DNA of 42,737 bases, taken from NCBI RefSeq assembly GCF_001552785.1, contig NZ_KQ959496.1:1-42737 (forward strand). Direction: 5' to 3'. The notes under the pieces were generated by a model. It made no database searches, was not told the DNA's origin, and saw only the letters and a list, made by a program, of their open reading frames with translations. A program made the translations under genes and the position numbers. Origin of the DNA: Atopobium deltae. Its GTDB lineage: Bacteria; Actinomycetota; Coriobacteriia; Coriobacteriales; Atopobiaceae. Positions 34,908 to 42,737 of the stretch are shown here, piece after piece (position 1 is the first letter of the stretch; each line of letters begins with the position of its first letter).

Positions 34908-36461
34908 TTAGTCGGTAATAAAAGTGAAATTGCCATAGATTTGCTGCGTACCCAGCGTTCCAGAACCTAGCCCCCATACAATAATTTCTCCTGTTGGCTT
35001 AATTTCTGCGGCTATTTCTGCATATGAGTGTTTGCCAACGATTGCCACCTCAATCGGAAAAGCGGGTCTCATGTCATGCGGTAGCGTTGCTATGGTATGT
35101 GTAGAACGTGCGTTCGGTAGTTGTGCCGTCCATCCGTCAATAGTTCCCGCTACCACTTTGCCGTATCTTTTGACGTGCAAGCGCTCGCCATTCTCACTAT
35201 AGGTGCGCTCATAAGGCGCGCTTGTGCTTGTTGCCAGCCTGTATGCGTCATCTGCGCGGCTCTTTGCGTCTTGTGCTCGTTCGTATGCATCGTCCGCTTT
35301 TTGATAGGCTTCATCGGCTCTGTGTTGTGCTTGGTCAGCGCTCGCCTTGGTCTTTTTGGTTTCGGCTTTTGCTTCGTCCGCTTTTTTGTCGGCAGCTTGT
35401 GCGGTTGCTTGTGCTGCTTCGGCTTTTTTGGTTGCGGCTTGAGCTTCTGATGAACCTGTGCCGTCTGAGGCGGGCACGGGCTTTTCTGCCTCGGGTGCAT
35501 CTTCTTTTTTGGCGGCGGTGCCTATTTCGTACTGTACCTTGAGCACACCATCTTTGATGCGTGCAATCTTCTTTTTGATTGGTGCCTGTACAATGATGCC
35601 TGTGCGGGTGTCTCGCGCCTCGATGATGTCGCCTACCCACCAGTTCTCGACGCGCGCAAGGTTTGCGTCAACGCCGCCTTGCTGTTGCAGCTCTTTGAGC
35701 TTCTTTGTGCCATTTTTGGCAAGCTCCTCAGGCTCTGCGCTTGATGCGTCGTAGGTCTGCGAGCGCTCGGCGCTTCCGTAAAAGGTTTTTGTGCGGCTGA
35801 TGTTGCCGTGCTCGTCTGCATACAGATGCAGCACTTGTCTGTCTTTGAGCCCGCCTTTGCCAAGGCAAACGAGGTGGTTTATGGGCCGTACTGCTTTTGT
35901 CACGCTGAATTGCATGATGTCTGTGTCGACCTCGTTGCCAATGGTTGCGACCTTTTGAGCGCATATATGCACATATGCGTCAATGTGCGCCATGGTAAGC
36001 TTTGCGCCAGATGCCGCGAGCATGTCTTTGATGCCCGTGTAAGCGTCGACATAGCGCTTAAATTGATAATCGATATGCACGGGGTCGCATACGTCGACCA
36101 CAAAAAGCTTGTCGAGCGATATGCGCTTTATGAGGCGTGTAAGCACGTTTTGTGCGTCACCTTGAGCGCGCAAGTAGTCTTGCCCCGCGTCGGGCTCAAG
36201 CACTTTGTCGGTAAGTATGCCGTGCCACGTGCGGCCCTTGTATGTGGTCGCTTTGAGATTGGACGTGCTTTTTACTTCGTCGACGATGCCGCCATATTCA
36301 GTGCCGTCAATATAAACAAATTCCCCGCCAAAAAGTAGCGGGGAATCGAATGTGAGTTCAAAATCTTGTTCGCCTGAACCAAAGGCAAAATCGCCCTTAT
36401 AATTTTCGATTAAAGCGCGCGGGGTGCCTTGTGCATCGGTAATGGTTAGTAATGCGTCCAC
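34908..36461 (-). CDS. Phage tail-associated structural protein
   Basis: 517 residues, start GTG at 36461, overlapping the previous gene by 16 nt. The N-terminal about 300 residues resemble the Gp37/Tal-like tail proteins of siphoviruses (opening with LLTITDAQGTPRALIENYKG, then YKGRTWHGILTDKVL). Residues about 335-415 are an Ala/Lys/Glu/Gln/Asp coiled coil with near-heptad repeats (KKADEAKAETKKTKASADQA). A C-terminal about 90-residue beta domain follows. It would form the tail tip or fibre attachment. Confidence 0.75.
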   Translation of the reverse strand: MDALLTITDAQGTPRALIENYKGDFAFGSGEQDFELTFDSPLLFGGEFVYIDGTEYGGIVDEVKSTSNLKATTYKGRTWHGILTDKVLEPDAGQDYLRAQGDAQNVLTRLIKRISLDKLFVVDVCDPVHIDYQFKRYVDAYTGIKDMLAASGAKLTMAHIDAYVHICAQKVATIGNEVDTDIMQFSVTKAVRPINHLVCLGKGGLKDRQVLHLYADEHGNISRTKTFYGSAERSQTYDASSAEPEELAKNGTKKLKELQQQGGVDANLARVENWWVGDIIEARDTRTGIIVQAPIKKKIARIKDGVLKVQYEIGTAAKKEDAPEAEKPVPASDGTGSSEAQAATKKAEAAQATAQAADKKADEAKAETKKTKASADQAQHRADEAYQKADDAYERAQDAKSRADDAYRLATSTSAPYERTYSENGERLHVKRYGKVVAGTIDGWTAQLPNARSTHTIATLPHDMRPAFPIEVAIVGKHSYAEIAAEIKPTGEIIVWGLGSGTLGTQQIYGNFTFITD

Positions 36462-37282
36462 GGCGGGATACTCTCCTCTTCAAAGTACTCAAGCGTAAAG
36501 TTAAATGAGCCGTCCCAGCGCACAATCTGCTCGCCTTGCTTGATAGGCTCGAAAATGTATGAGCCTCGACCCAAACCACGCCCGCGCTCTGCCTTATCGA
36601 AAATGTTGGTCACGCTTCCTACTTGCGAATGCAGCTCCACGGTCTTTTTAAGGCTGTCTACGACCACGAAATCGCCTGCCAGAATAGATGTGCGTAATTG
36701 GTAGTGATTGCCTCCCACAATGACGCACGGGTCGTTTGCGGGCCCGTAAATGGTGAGCCTGAACGAAATTGCATCGGATTGGCCAAAGTCGAGCGTCTGC
36801 GCAAAAGGCTCTTGTGCGACGTAATCGAATGCGTAATCGTGCGGGTAATCTTTGCCTGTCGTGGTCGTCTTTACAGCTTGTGCGACAAATTGTTTGGTGT
36901 GCTTTTTGCGCCAGCAGCCATCGATGAGAACGGCTTCAATGCTGCACTCTGCTGTGCCGTCGACGTTGAGTTTGTCGAGCTTTGTGCCAGTCACAAAAGC
37001 ATGCTGCTCCCAGCATTTTTGCGCGACCATCACGCCAGCTATGCCAGCTTTGATGTCTGCGTTGGCCGCGCGCCTTAGCGCATCGAGTTCGTCAAGTTCA
37101 AGCGCAGTTACTTTAATTGTCGCCTTTTTTGCCTTAAGAATCGGCGCTGCTATGCCTCGAACTTGTAGCTCATAATTCCACGCGTAAGAGCGAACATCTT
37201 CGGCCGTCCCACTGTATATAGCGTCGCCGTCAAGGCCGACTGTGACACGTTTTGCAGCAGAAATGTACTTAAGCTGATCCAT
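36446..37282 (-). CDS. Phage distal tail protein (Dit-like)
   Basis: 278 residues placed directly after the tape measure (3 nt), the position of Dit in siphoviruses. The beta-rich C-terminal half (QLRTSILAGDFVVVDSLKKT, then ERGRGLGRGSYIFEPIKQGE, then FNFTLEYFEEE) fits the Siphovirus_tail family, which joins the tail tube to the baseplate. The identification rests on position and this pattern. Confidence 0.7.
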   Translation of the reverse strand: MDQLKYISAAKRVTVGLDGDAIYSGTAEDVRSYAWNYELQVRGIAAPILKAKKATIKVTALELDELDALRRAANADIKAGIAGVMVAQKCWEQHAFVTGTKLDKLNVDGTAECSIEAVLIDGCWRKKHTKQFVAQAVKTTTTGKDYPHDYAFDYVAQEPFAQTLDFGQSDAISFRLTIYGPANDPCVIVGGNHYQLRTSILAGDFVVVDSLKKTVELHSQVGSVTNIFDKAERGRGLGRGSYIFEPIKQGEQIVRWDGSFNFTLEYFEEESIPPWTHY

Positions 37283-37285
37283 GCG

Positions 37286-39283
37286 CTACACCAGCCTTGC
37301 TTGCTCGCGCTGCGAGAGCACGGGCGTGTACTGCGAGATGATGTAAGGCATAACCTCCGCCAAGGCGGACGCCACAGCATCTTGCATGTCTTGCTTTGTC
37401 ATATCTGAATTGCCCCCAATACGAGAAGCGATGTAGTCGGCAAATGGGTGCATGGCACGGCCCTCCAAAGGCGTAATAAGCTCGTTGTGCCTTGCTTCAC
37501 CCACAACACCAAGCTGCGGCCCACCGAATGCGGGGCCAACGATGCCGCCTTTTGCGTAAAACGAAATCTTAGGCAAGCGGAAGTGCAGCGGGTTTAAGTC
37601 GAAGCCACCTTCGATGTGAAGCGTGGGTACGTGGATGTTTTTAAACATCGCAGCGATTTTGCCTGGTATAGACGAAAAGAAATCACCGATAGACTTGGGA
37701 ATGCCGCGGAAGAAGTCAAGGATGCCCCGTCCTGCATTTTTGGCGGCGTTGAGCGCGCCGTTGAAAAATCCGCCAATTTTACTCGGGATAGACGAGAAGA
37801 AGCCAGCGATTCGAGAGGCTGCCCCGCTCAAAAATCCGATGAGCCTGTCCCAAGCGCCTTTTATGCCGCCGAGCGACGACACAAAAGAGCTGAGCAAGTT
37901 TGCCACGAACGCCGTGATGCGTCCCACAGCACCTGCAACCGCAGCCACTACAGTGCCAACGATGTTTACAACATGCGTTAGCGCGCTTGCGATAAAGCTC
38001 AAGATTGGCATCACGAAATTAACCACAGGCGCCACCGCGGGGAGCACCGCCTTAATGCAGTTGATGATGTTTGTGACTATCGCCACGATAAGCCCGCCGA
38101 CATTGCCCGCAAGCGTCATGATGTTTTGAAGCGCACCGTTTTGGGCCATCTCATCAATGGCATCTTTTGCCGCTTGGAAAAGCCCCGAGATTGCGTCTGC
38201 TAAAGGCGCGAGCTGACTAGTGAAGCCAGAAAAATCAAAGGGGCTGTTTTGCAGCTGTTCGGTGATAAGGCCGAAAATTTTCCCCGCAAAGTCGGGAATC
38301 TGCGTGATAAGGTCTGCTGCCATGCCAAAGGCGTTTTGTAAAGCACTCGCGATGGAACCAGCAATGCCAATCCAATCAATGCCTGTAACAAGCGTGCCGA
38401 CAATATCTGCCATCGCAGGAACAGCGGCCTGAATGACCGACGGAAGCGCATTTGCCATGTTCTTGGCGACATTGGCCACAATGGGAAGTAGATTCTGTGC
38501 CACCTGACCGATACTCTCGACGAGCTTTTGCGTCATGCCTTCAATGTCGCCCGAGGGGTCAGCAAGTGCAGAAAGCCAGTTTTCCCACGCTGCTTGCATG
38601 GTTTGGATAGAGCCTTGAATGGTATGTGATGCTTCTCTTGCAGAGTTGCCCGTGATGTTTTGAGCCTCTTGCACGTCGTGAATTGCTTGGATGACATCGC
38701 TGTACTTCTCAATGGTCAAGTCGCCAGCTCGCCCCTGTGCCTTTTCAAGCTCATTGGCGTCTTTAATGAGGCGCTGCATCTCTGACTTGGTGCCGCCATA
38801 ACCAAGCTTTAGGTTGTCAAGCATCGTGTAGTTTTGCTTGGCAAAGCCTTGATAGGCGTTTTGCACGTCCTGCAAGTTTGTGCCAAAAATGGAGGCATTA
38901 TCTGCCATATCCTTGATAGCAAGGTTTCCGAACTTAGCTGCTTGCTGAACGTCACCGCCGAGCGATTGCTTAAGCGCTGCACCGAAGCTGTTAATTTGGC
39001 TCATGTACTGGTTCATCGACACGCCAGAAACCTTGTAGGCTTCTGCCGCATCTTGCATAACTTGTTTTGATGCGTTGCCGAAGATCGTCTGAACGCCGCC
39101 TTCAAGCTGCTCAAAGTTCGAATATGCATCAATTGCAGCCTTGGACACGCCACCTATGGCCGCAGCTGTTGCGGCTGCTGCTGTGGCAAGTCCTGCGGTG
39201 ATACCAGAAAAGACCTTGCCGTCAAAGCCTTTCATGGAGGGTATGATCGACAAAAACGCCGAGCCAACCTCTGTATTTGCCAT
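37286..39283 (-). CDS. Phage tail tape measure protein
   Basis: 665 residues. Long hydrophobic helices in the middle (about 270-470) and Gly/Phe/Ile-rich repeats (FFSSIPSKIGGFFNG, FFRGIPKSIGDFFSS) are hallmarks of tape measure proteins, which set tail length and later open a path for DNA. A YAKGGI motif and Gly-rich C-terminus are also typical. The length would correspond to a fairly short siphovirus tail. The start overlaps the upstream stop by one base. Confidence 0.92.
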   Translation of the reverse strand: MANTEVGSAFLSIIPSMKGFDGKVFSGITAGLATAAAATAAAIGGVSKAAIDAYSNFEQLEGGVQTIFGNASKQVMQDAAEAYKVSGVSMNQYMSQINSFGAALKQSLGGDVQQAAKFGNLAIKDMADNASIFGTNLQDVQNAYQGFAKQNYTMLDNLKLGYGGTKSEMQRLIKDANELEKAQGRAGDLTIEKYSDVIQAIHDVQEAQNITGNSAREASHTIQGSIQTMQAAWENWLSALADPSGDIEGMTQKLVESIGQVAQNLLPIVANVAKNMANALPSVIQAAVPAMADIVGTLVTGIDWIGIAGSIASALQNAFGMAADLITQIPDFAGKIFGLITEQLQNSPFDFSGFTSQLAPLADAISGLFQAAKDAIDEMAQNGALQNIMTLAGNVGGLIVAIVTNIINCIKAVLPAVAPVVNFVMPILSFIASALTHVVNIVGTVVAAVAGAVGRITAFVANLLSSFVSSLGGIKGAWDRLIGFLSGAASRIAGFFSSIPSKIGGFFNGALNAAKNAGRGILDFFRGIPKSIGDFFSSIPGKIAAMFKNIHVPTLHIEGGFDLNPLHFRLPKISFYAKGGIVGPAFGGPQLGVVGEARHNELITPLEGRAMHPFADYIASRIGGNSDMTKQDMQDAVASALAEVMPYIISQYTPVLSQREQARLV

Positions 39284-39977
39284 TAGTCCTCCTTTCTGCT
39301 GCTCCAGAAAGTCTCAAATTCTTGTTTTGTCACAGGCTTGCTGCCGAAACGCTTGACGTCTGCTTTCTTTTGCTTGATGCCTGGTCTTGGAATAGGTTCA
39401 GGCTGCTTTACGGCGTGCTCCGAGTGAGAGGCGGTGTAGATGTATTGCATGCTGCGCAGCTCGTCCACAAGAAGCGCTACAAGCTGCGGAAGCACAGCAG
39501 GTGATTCCCACAAAGCTTCGTCTTGCCTGTCTTGGTGCATCTGCTGCCACAAAAGCGACGTTTTGTCCAAACCCGAGATAAAAGAAAAGAGCGCCCGCCA
39601 CGGAAGCGAGCGCCCTAAATCGTCAAGTGTGAAATGTGTGCGCACCATTAAGTCGTATTCAAGCGCTTGCTGGTGATGCGCCACAATCGGAAGCAAGCCT
39701 ATTATTTTCCCTTTTGGCCCTTGGTGAGCTCGCTTTTGTCAGACCACTCTTTCATGATCTTGCTCAAGGCCGTCATGGGCAAAAGCTCCACGTTGGGAAC
39801 GTAGCGCTTTAAGTACGTCAAAAACCAGCGCGCAAACTCTGCTGTGCTCGCACCTTCGGTGCTGAAAAGCTCTGCCGCTTCGTCAAAATCCTGAACTGTC
39901 GGCTCAAGCGGGATGCTGTATGTTTGCCCGTCGACATCAATATCGAGCGTTTTTATTTCAGTGGAAAATTTAAGCAT
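39283..39977 (-). CDS. Tail assembly chaperone, -1 frameshift fusion (GT-like)
   Basis: Predicted 231-residue fusion: 91 residues of the short form, then after slippage Ile-Ile-Gly and 137 residues read in the -1 frame to 39283. That second part has no ribosome binding site of its own; its only in-frame start is a TTG at 39696 inside the hairpin. The C-terminal part (TLDDLGRSLPWRALFSFISG, then Gln/Lys-rich) would be the T-like region that binds the tape measure. The stop overlaps the tape measure start. Confidence 0.8.
39665..39711 (-). promoter_or_regulatory. Programmed -1 frameshift signal
   Basis: Slippery heptamer G GGA AAA (39711 down to 39705) is in the correct frame and is directly followed by the TAA of the short form. 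Six nt later a stem GCTTGCT (39698-39692) pairs with AGCAAGC (39671-39665), the usual stimulatory hairpin at the usual distance. Confidence 0.85.
39702..39977 (-). CDS. Tail assembly chaperone, short form (G-like)
   Basis: 91 residues ending KGQKGK then TAA. It lies between the tail tube and tape measure genes, as lambda gpG does. Its last codons contain GGGAAAA, where some ribosomes are expected to slip back one base and make the long form. The short and long forms together coat the tape measure during tail assembly. Confidence 0.85.
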   Translation of the reverse strand: MLKFSTEIKTLDIDVDGQTYSIPLEPTVQDFDEAAELFSTEGASTAEFARWFLTYLKRYVPNVELLPMTALSKIMKEWSDKSELTKGQKGK

Positions 39978-39991
39978 GCTTCAAGCTCCTT

Positions 39992-40573
39992 TTATGCAGA
40001 AAATACGCCGTCGTCTGTGTAGATGTAAATGTTCTTGCCTCGCTCATCAGGCGCGCAGTTAAGCTCAATGCCAATGGTCGCGGCATCCGAAGACGTAAAT
40101 GAAATGTCATCCGAGATAGTTGCCTGTCCGTTAGGAACGACGAGCAGCACTTTCTTCTTGCCGTCTTTGATTTTGAAAACCCAGCTTCGAGGACTTGGGA
40201 TCTGTGCTCCGATTGCCACAGAAACTCGCGTGCCGTGGTCTTGTCCTGCCGCCTCGGTGGTTACAGAATCTGTACCAAAAGCGCGCTCGAGCGACTTTTT
40301 GGAAACCTCGAGCTCTGTCCACTTCACTGTTCCCGTAAACTCTTTTAGGATCTGACGGATGCCTGCGGCCGACCAGTCGCGGATGGTCTCGGTGGAAGTC
40401 TTAAGCGACAAAGAAACACCATCCTCCGAAATGTAGCCAGAATCTTCAAAGGCGGCGTTAATCTTGTCGAGTGCGTGCGTCGGAAGCTTTGTTCCCAGCG
40501 GCGCATCACAAATAGCGCCTGTAACCAACTGGTCAGGGGCGCCAACTAAAACGTTGCTAGCATTTACTGCCAT
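39992..40573 (-). CDS. Major tail (tube) protein
   Basis: 193 residues from the ATG at 40573 (AGGAG 8-9 nt upstream; the frame to 40591 adds 6 residues overlapping the previous gene). Beta-rich, with Ig-like spacing (VSVAIGAQIPSPRSWVFKIK, then KVLLVVPNGQATISDDIS). Position before the chaperones matches siphoviral tail tube genes. Confidence 0.75.
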   Translation of the reverse strand: MAVNASNVLVGAPDQLVTGAICDAPLGTKLPTHALDKINAAFEDSGYISEDGVSLSLKTSTETIRDWSAAGIRQILKEFTGTVKWTELEVSKKSLERAFGTDSVTTEAAGQDHGTRVSVAIGAQIPSPRSWVFKIKDGKKKVLLVVPNGQATISDDISFTSSDAATIGIELNCAPDERGKNIYIYTDDGVFSA

Positions 40574-40583
40574 TTTTTGTCTC

Positions 40584-40943
40584 CTATTCATCGTGAATGT
40601 TGCAGACGAGCGAGAAGCTCACCTGCCATATAAAGTATCCTGCGTCGTCCCTGCCATATGAAAAGACATTCGGCGCTGCGCATGTGTTTACATGCACGTC
40701 CTTCATCGGGCGCGTTTTAAGCCCAATTGCCAGCACGTGCGCCAGCTCTTCGCTTTTGGCTTCGGACTTTGTGTAAATCGATACGCTGTATTCGGGCGCG
40801 TCGTGCGGATAGTCCATAACGCCACCCGTGCGGTCAACAAGCGCATACGCATTAGGCGTGTTTTTCTGCGCGTAGGTCGACGTTGGAATCTCGAGCACGT
40901 CCTGCACATAGCCAATTACGTACTCGATGGAGCTGAATATCAT
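40584..40943 (-). CDS. Probable tail terminator or neck protein
   Basis: 119 residues with a mixed alpha/beta pattern and a segment PEYSVSIYTKSEAKSEELAH like the small proteins that cap the tail tube. It sits immediately before the tail tube gene and overlaps the previous gene by 4 nt (ATGA). Function inferred from position. Confidence 0.6.
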   Translation of the reverse strand: MIFSSIEYVIGYVQDVLEIPTSTYAQKNTPNAYALVDRTGGVMDYPHDAPEYSVSIYTKSEAKSEELAHVLAIGLKTRPMKDVHVNTCAAPNVFSYGRDDAGYFIWQVSFSLVCNIHDE

Positions 40944-41233
40944 TTGCCGCCTCCTAGCGCCTTTTGTAGCGTGTTGTGTATTCTGTTCGAACGCATAGAG
41001 TGCAGGTCACCTGTGTACACATAGGCCCTTGCTCTTGTTTGTCCTTGCTTTATTCGCACACGGTAGCCTTTTGCGCCATACATTGCGTTGGCTTTCTTGG
41101 CAATGCGCTCCGCTTTTGCTCTGATGAGTGCCTTTGTTGCAATCGAGCTCAAGATGGCTGTTCGTACCTTGTTCGGCTTGTATTTAAGCTTTACGGTCTG
41201 GCCGTTTACGCTCGCTTCGATTTCGTTAGCCAT
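40940..41233 (-). CDS. HK97 gp10-like head-tail joining protein
   Basis: 97 basic residues (KALIRAKAERIAKKANAMYG, then YRVRIKQGQTRARAYVYTGD), the style of the gp10/neck family in this slot of siphovirus genomes. Overlaps its neighbours by 4 and 8 nt. Assignment by position and composition. Confidence 0.55.
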   Translation of the reverse strand: MANEIEASVNGQTVKLKYKPNKVRTAILSSIATKALIRAKAERIAKKANAMYGAKGYRVRIKQGQTRARAYVYTGDLHSMRSNRIHNTLQKALGGGK

Positions 41234-41570
41234 CGTATGCCTCCAGCATCACAGCGCAGCTGTACGGAAAGCCTTTCGGGAGCATCTCGCAGGGGTACTC
41301 TAAAGGATCACCCACAACTTTAAGCCAGCGTTTTTCATCGGTGCTTACAAGCGCTCCACGCAGCCGAGAAGACCATCCGCGCGGGAAAAATACCGTCGCA
41401 GACACCTTCACCCCTTCGGGTTTTGATGCTGCTAAGTCCTGCGAAATGCCAGGGGCAAATAAGCAGCCATCGACCGCGGTACTTTGCGCATGTTCATGCA
41501 CTTTGTTGCCAAGGCGATCTTTGCCCGCGCTGGCCTGTAAGCGAACGTAAAGCTTCATCTTCGGTCTCAT
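41226..41570 (-). CDS. Probable head-tail adaptor (stopper)
   Basis: 114 residues, beta-rich (MKLYVRLQASAGKDRLGNK, then GVKVSATVFFPRGW and WLKVVGDPLEYP), consistent with the head-closure proteins between connector and gp10-like genes. The ATG at 41570 overlaps the connector stop (ATGA); a second ATG is at residue 5. Confidence 0.6.
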   Translation of the reverse strand: MRPKMKLYVRLQASAGKDRLGNKVHEHAQSTAVDGCLFAPGISQDLAASKPEGVKVSATVFFPRGWSSRLRGALVSTDEKRWLKVVGDPLEYPCEMLPKGFPYSCAVMLEAYDG

Positions 41571-41953
41571 GAGCCCACCTTTTGATTGATGAAGTACATC
41601 TCGGTGGTGCCGATGCCTAAAAGATGCTTTTCAAATGCCGTGAAGTAGATGTCACCTGTTGGGTTCGCGTAGGAAACGCTGCCGCTGAACGGTGCCGCCC
41701 CCCAGCTTTCAGAAGTCGCTCCGATTGGGGTTTCGGTGCCTGCTTGAAGAGCGCGTGACACAGCTTGACACACAACGAACGTGAGAACCTCAGGATCAAT
41801 CGACTTATAATCGCTGCATTGAGCTCGTATGATTGCCGAAACAAGCGCAAGCAGCTTATCAGCACGCTTGCGCTTTGTCTCGTCATAGCAAGGACAAACA
41901 TCAGCCAAGTCATCTACGGTTGCAAATGGTTTAGGCGTGTTTGTCGTATCCAT
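41567..41953 (-). CDS. Head-tail connector protein (gp6/Gp19-like)
   Basis: 128 residues, helical N-terminal half (FATVDDLADVCPCYDETKRK, then ADKLLALVSAIIRAQC), typical of the small helical connector that docks under the portal. It follows the capsid gene directly (TAATG overlap), the normal position. Confidence 0.7.
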   Translation of the reverse strand: MDTTNTPKPFATVDDLADVCPCYDETKRKRADKLLALVSAIIRAQCSDYKSIDPEVLTFVVCQAVSRALQAGTETPIGATSESWGAAPFSGSVSYANPTGDIYFTAFEKHLLGIGTTEMYFINQKVGS

Positions 41954-42737
41954 TATTTGCCTGCGCTCTTAAGAACAGCAAAGCCCTTGGGATCGACGCA
42001 CGCAAAGCTGTACACGACGCCCAGACGGTATGCAACCTCGTCTTTGTAGGCAAGGTCATAACCCTTGTTGTCAGGGTCACCAGCGGTGATAACGTCCATG
42101 TAAATGTCGCGAACCATGCCCCACTTGATGAGGTTGAAGTTGCCGAGAATTGCCAACACATTGGTTGCGGTAGTGGCAAGAGCACCGTTTACAGCAGAAG
42201 AGGTGGCCGCGGCGATGCCATCAAGCTGTCCTGCCTTGAGGTTCAAAGGAATCTCGGGGAACAGACGATAACCCGTCCCGTCTGCGCGAACGCTGCGCAG
42301 AGAGCCAGCGTATGCCTTGGACAAAGCGATACCGTCGATGTCGTAATCAGGAACAGCGGCCACAAGTGCGTCTAGATCCTTCACGGGGTCTTTGGAAGCA
42401 GTCACCACATTTGCTTGCGCGGTAAGACCTGCTACACCATTGATGGCGGTACCCGTTGCGGGGTTAATGCCATGAAGCACAGCGTAGTCAAGCGCACGGC
42501 CAAGCGCAGAAGAAGCGCTATCGATAAGCGTGTCCAAGATCTCGGTCTTGGCATCCTCGTCTGCCCACTGAACCTCTTTGTTCATACGAACAGTAACGTG
42601 CGCCTTCTTAATGATGCCCTGTACAGGTTTAAACTCCACCTGCTGAGAAGTGTGAGCGCCGCCCTCGTCGACAAACTCGGCCTCAGGCTCCTTGGCAAAG
42701 AAGATGTTGGTGGTGTCCTGGAAAAGTACAGGCTTCG
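41953..42737 (-). CDS. Major capsid protein, HK97 fold (5' end beyond the window)
   Basis: The open frame runs to the window edge, giving the last 261 residues. The visible part begins KPVLFQDTTNIFFAKEPEAE, then EFVDEGGAHTSQQVEFKPVQ, the conserved E-loop to P-domain region of HK97-type capsids. The GTG at 42639 is internal and not the start. The Ala/Gly-rich middle and the C-terminal DEVAYRLGVVYSFACVDPKG strand also fit. Forms the icosahedral shell. Confidence 0.88.
   Translation of the reverse strand, partial: KPVLFQDTTNIFFAKEPEAEFVDEGGAHTSQQVEFKPVQGIIKKAHVTVRMNKEVQWADEDAKTEILDTLIDSASSALGRALDYAVLHGINPATGTAINGVAGLTAQANVVTASKDPVKDLDALVAAVPDYDIDGIALSKAYAGSLRSVRADGTGYRLFPEIPLNLKAGQLDGIAAATSSAVNGALATTATNVLAILGNFNLIKWGMVRDIYMDVITAGDPDNKGYDLAYKDEVAYRLGVVYSFACVDPKGFAVLKSAGK

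Larger units (their letters stand above)
31645..42737 (-). mobile_element. Prophage (long-tailed, HK97-type), late genes only
   Basis: All genes from the att core to the window edge lie on the reverse strand, are tightly packed with many ATGA or TAATG overlaps, and follow the standard order capsid, connectors, tail tube, chaperones, tape measure, distal tail, tail-associated protein, fibre, holin, endolysin. The tape measure and Dit-type genes indicate a siphovirus-like tail. Every structural gene is intact, so the element may be functional. The integrase, terminase, portal and regulatory genes lie beyond 42737. The gene-free 31669-32003 is AT-rich and holds the candidate integrase arm sites. 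Confidence 0.93.

Noticed and set aside
35121-35542. Hydrophobic Cys/Leu/Phe-rich forward ORFs resembling membrane proteins
   Set aside because: They are antisense to the Ala/Lys coiled coil of the phage tail-associated protein and have no ribosome binding site.

Overview
The window (about 42.7 kb, moderate GC) looks like a low-to-moderate GC actinobacterium of the class Coriobacteriia (Atopobium/Lancefieldella/Olsenella-like). This placement is inference from gene style: tig-clpP-clpX order, a Rho factor with a long Asn/Gln-rich N-terminal insertion, and a fermentative PTS set (EI, HPr, a beta-glucoside-type EIIBCA, 1-phosphofructokinase, mannose-6-phosphate isomerase). Genus cannot be fixed from the sequence alone.

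Positions 1-31.6 kb are chromosomal. From left to right: a frameshifted gene remnant; a PAP2-type membrane phosphatase; a reverse-strand block tig-clpP-clpX followed by an unknown membrane protein, with tRNA-Leu upstream; NADP-type glutamate dehydrogenase; a truncated MurT-like remnant; tRNA-Pro and tRNA-Gly; a CapA-family protein; a PTS EIIBCA; a diacylglycerol-kinase-family lipid kinase; the fruK-ptsH-ptsI operon; tRNA-Arg; manA; tRNA-Lys and tRNA-His; a decayed stretch; two unknown membrane proteins; rho; argS; and a reverse-strand NAD-linked cluster (Sir2 deacylase, radical SAM protein, small tail-anchored coiled-coil protein, nicotinate phosphoribosyltransferase). Well-formed hairpin terminators close several of these units.

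Positions about 30.8-31.6 kb hold small accessory genes: two short ORFs with the same C-terminal motif, and a ribbon-helix-helix-like gene preceded by four 10-bp tandem repeats. At 31645-31668 lies a 24-bp copy of a tRNA or tmRNA 3' end lacking the rest of the gene. This is the signature of a prophage attachment site.

From there to the right edge, everything is the late (morphogenesis and lysis) region of a long-tailed, HK97-type prophage on the reverse strand, read from right to left: major capsid protein (cut by the window edge), head-tail connectors, tail terminator, tail tube, tail assembly chaperones with a textbook -1 frameshift signal (GGGAAAA plus hairpin), tape measure, distal tail protein, tail-associated protein, small Cys-rich protein, fibre-like protein, holin, amidase endolysin with wall-binding repeats, and a last small ORF before a strong terminator. 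The integrase, terminase, portal and early genes must lie beyond the right edge.

The most notable observations are: the att core with nearby candidate integrase arm sites; the frameshift signal; a sirtuin whose zinc ribbon is split by hexapeptide repeats; HPr lacking the usual Arg17; the prion-like Rho insertion; a membrane protein made of two copies of the same half; a three-way-junction terminator after argS; and the RHH gene with iterons. I found no CRISPR array, IS element or rRNA gene.
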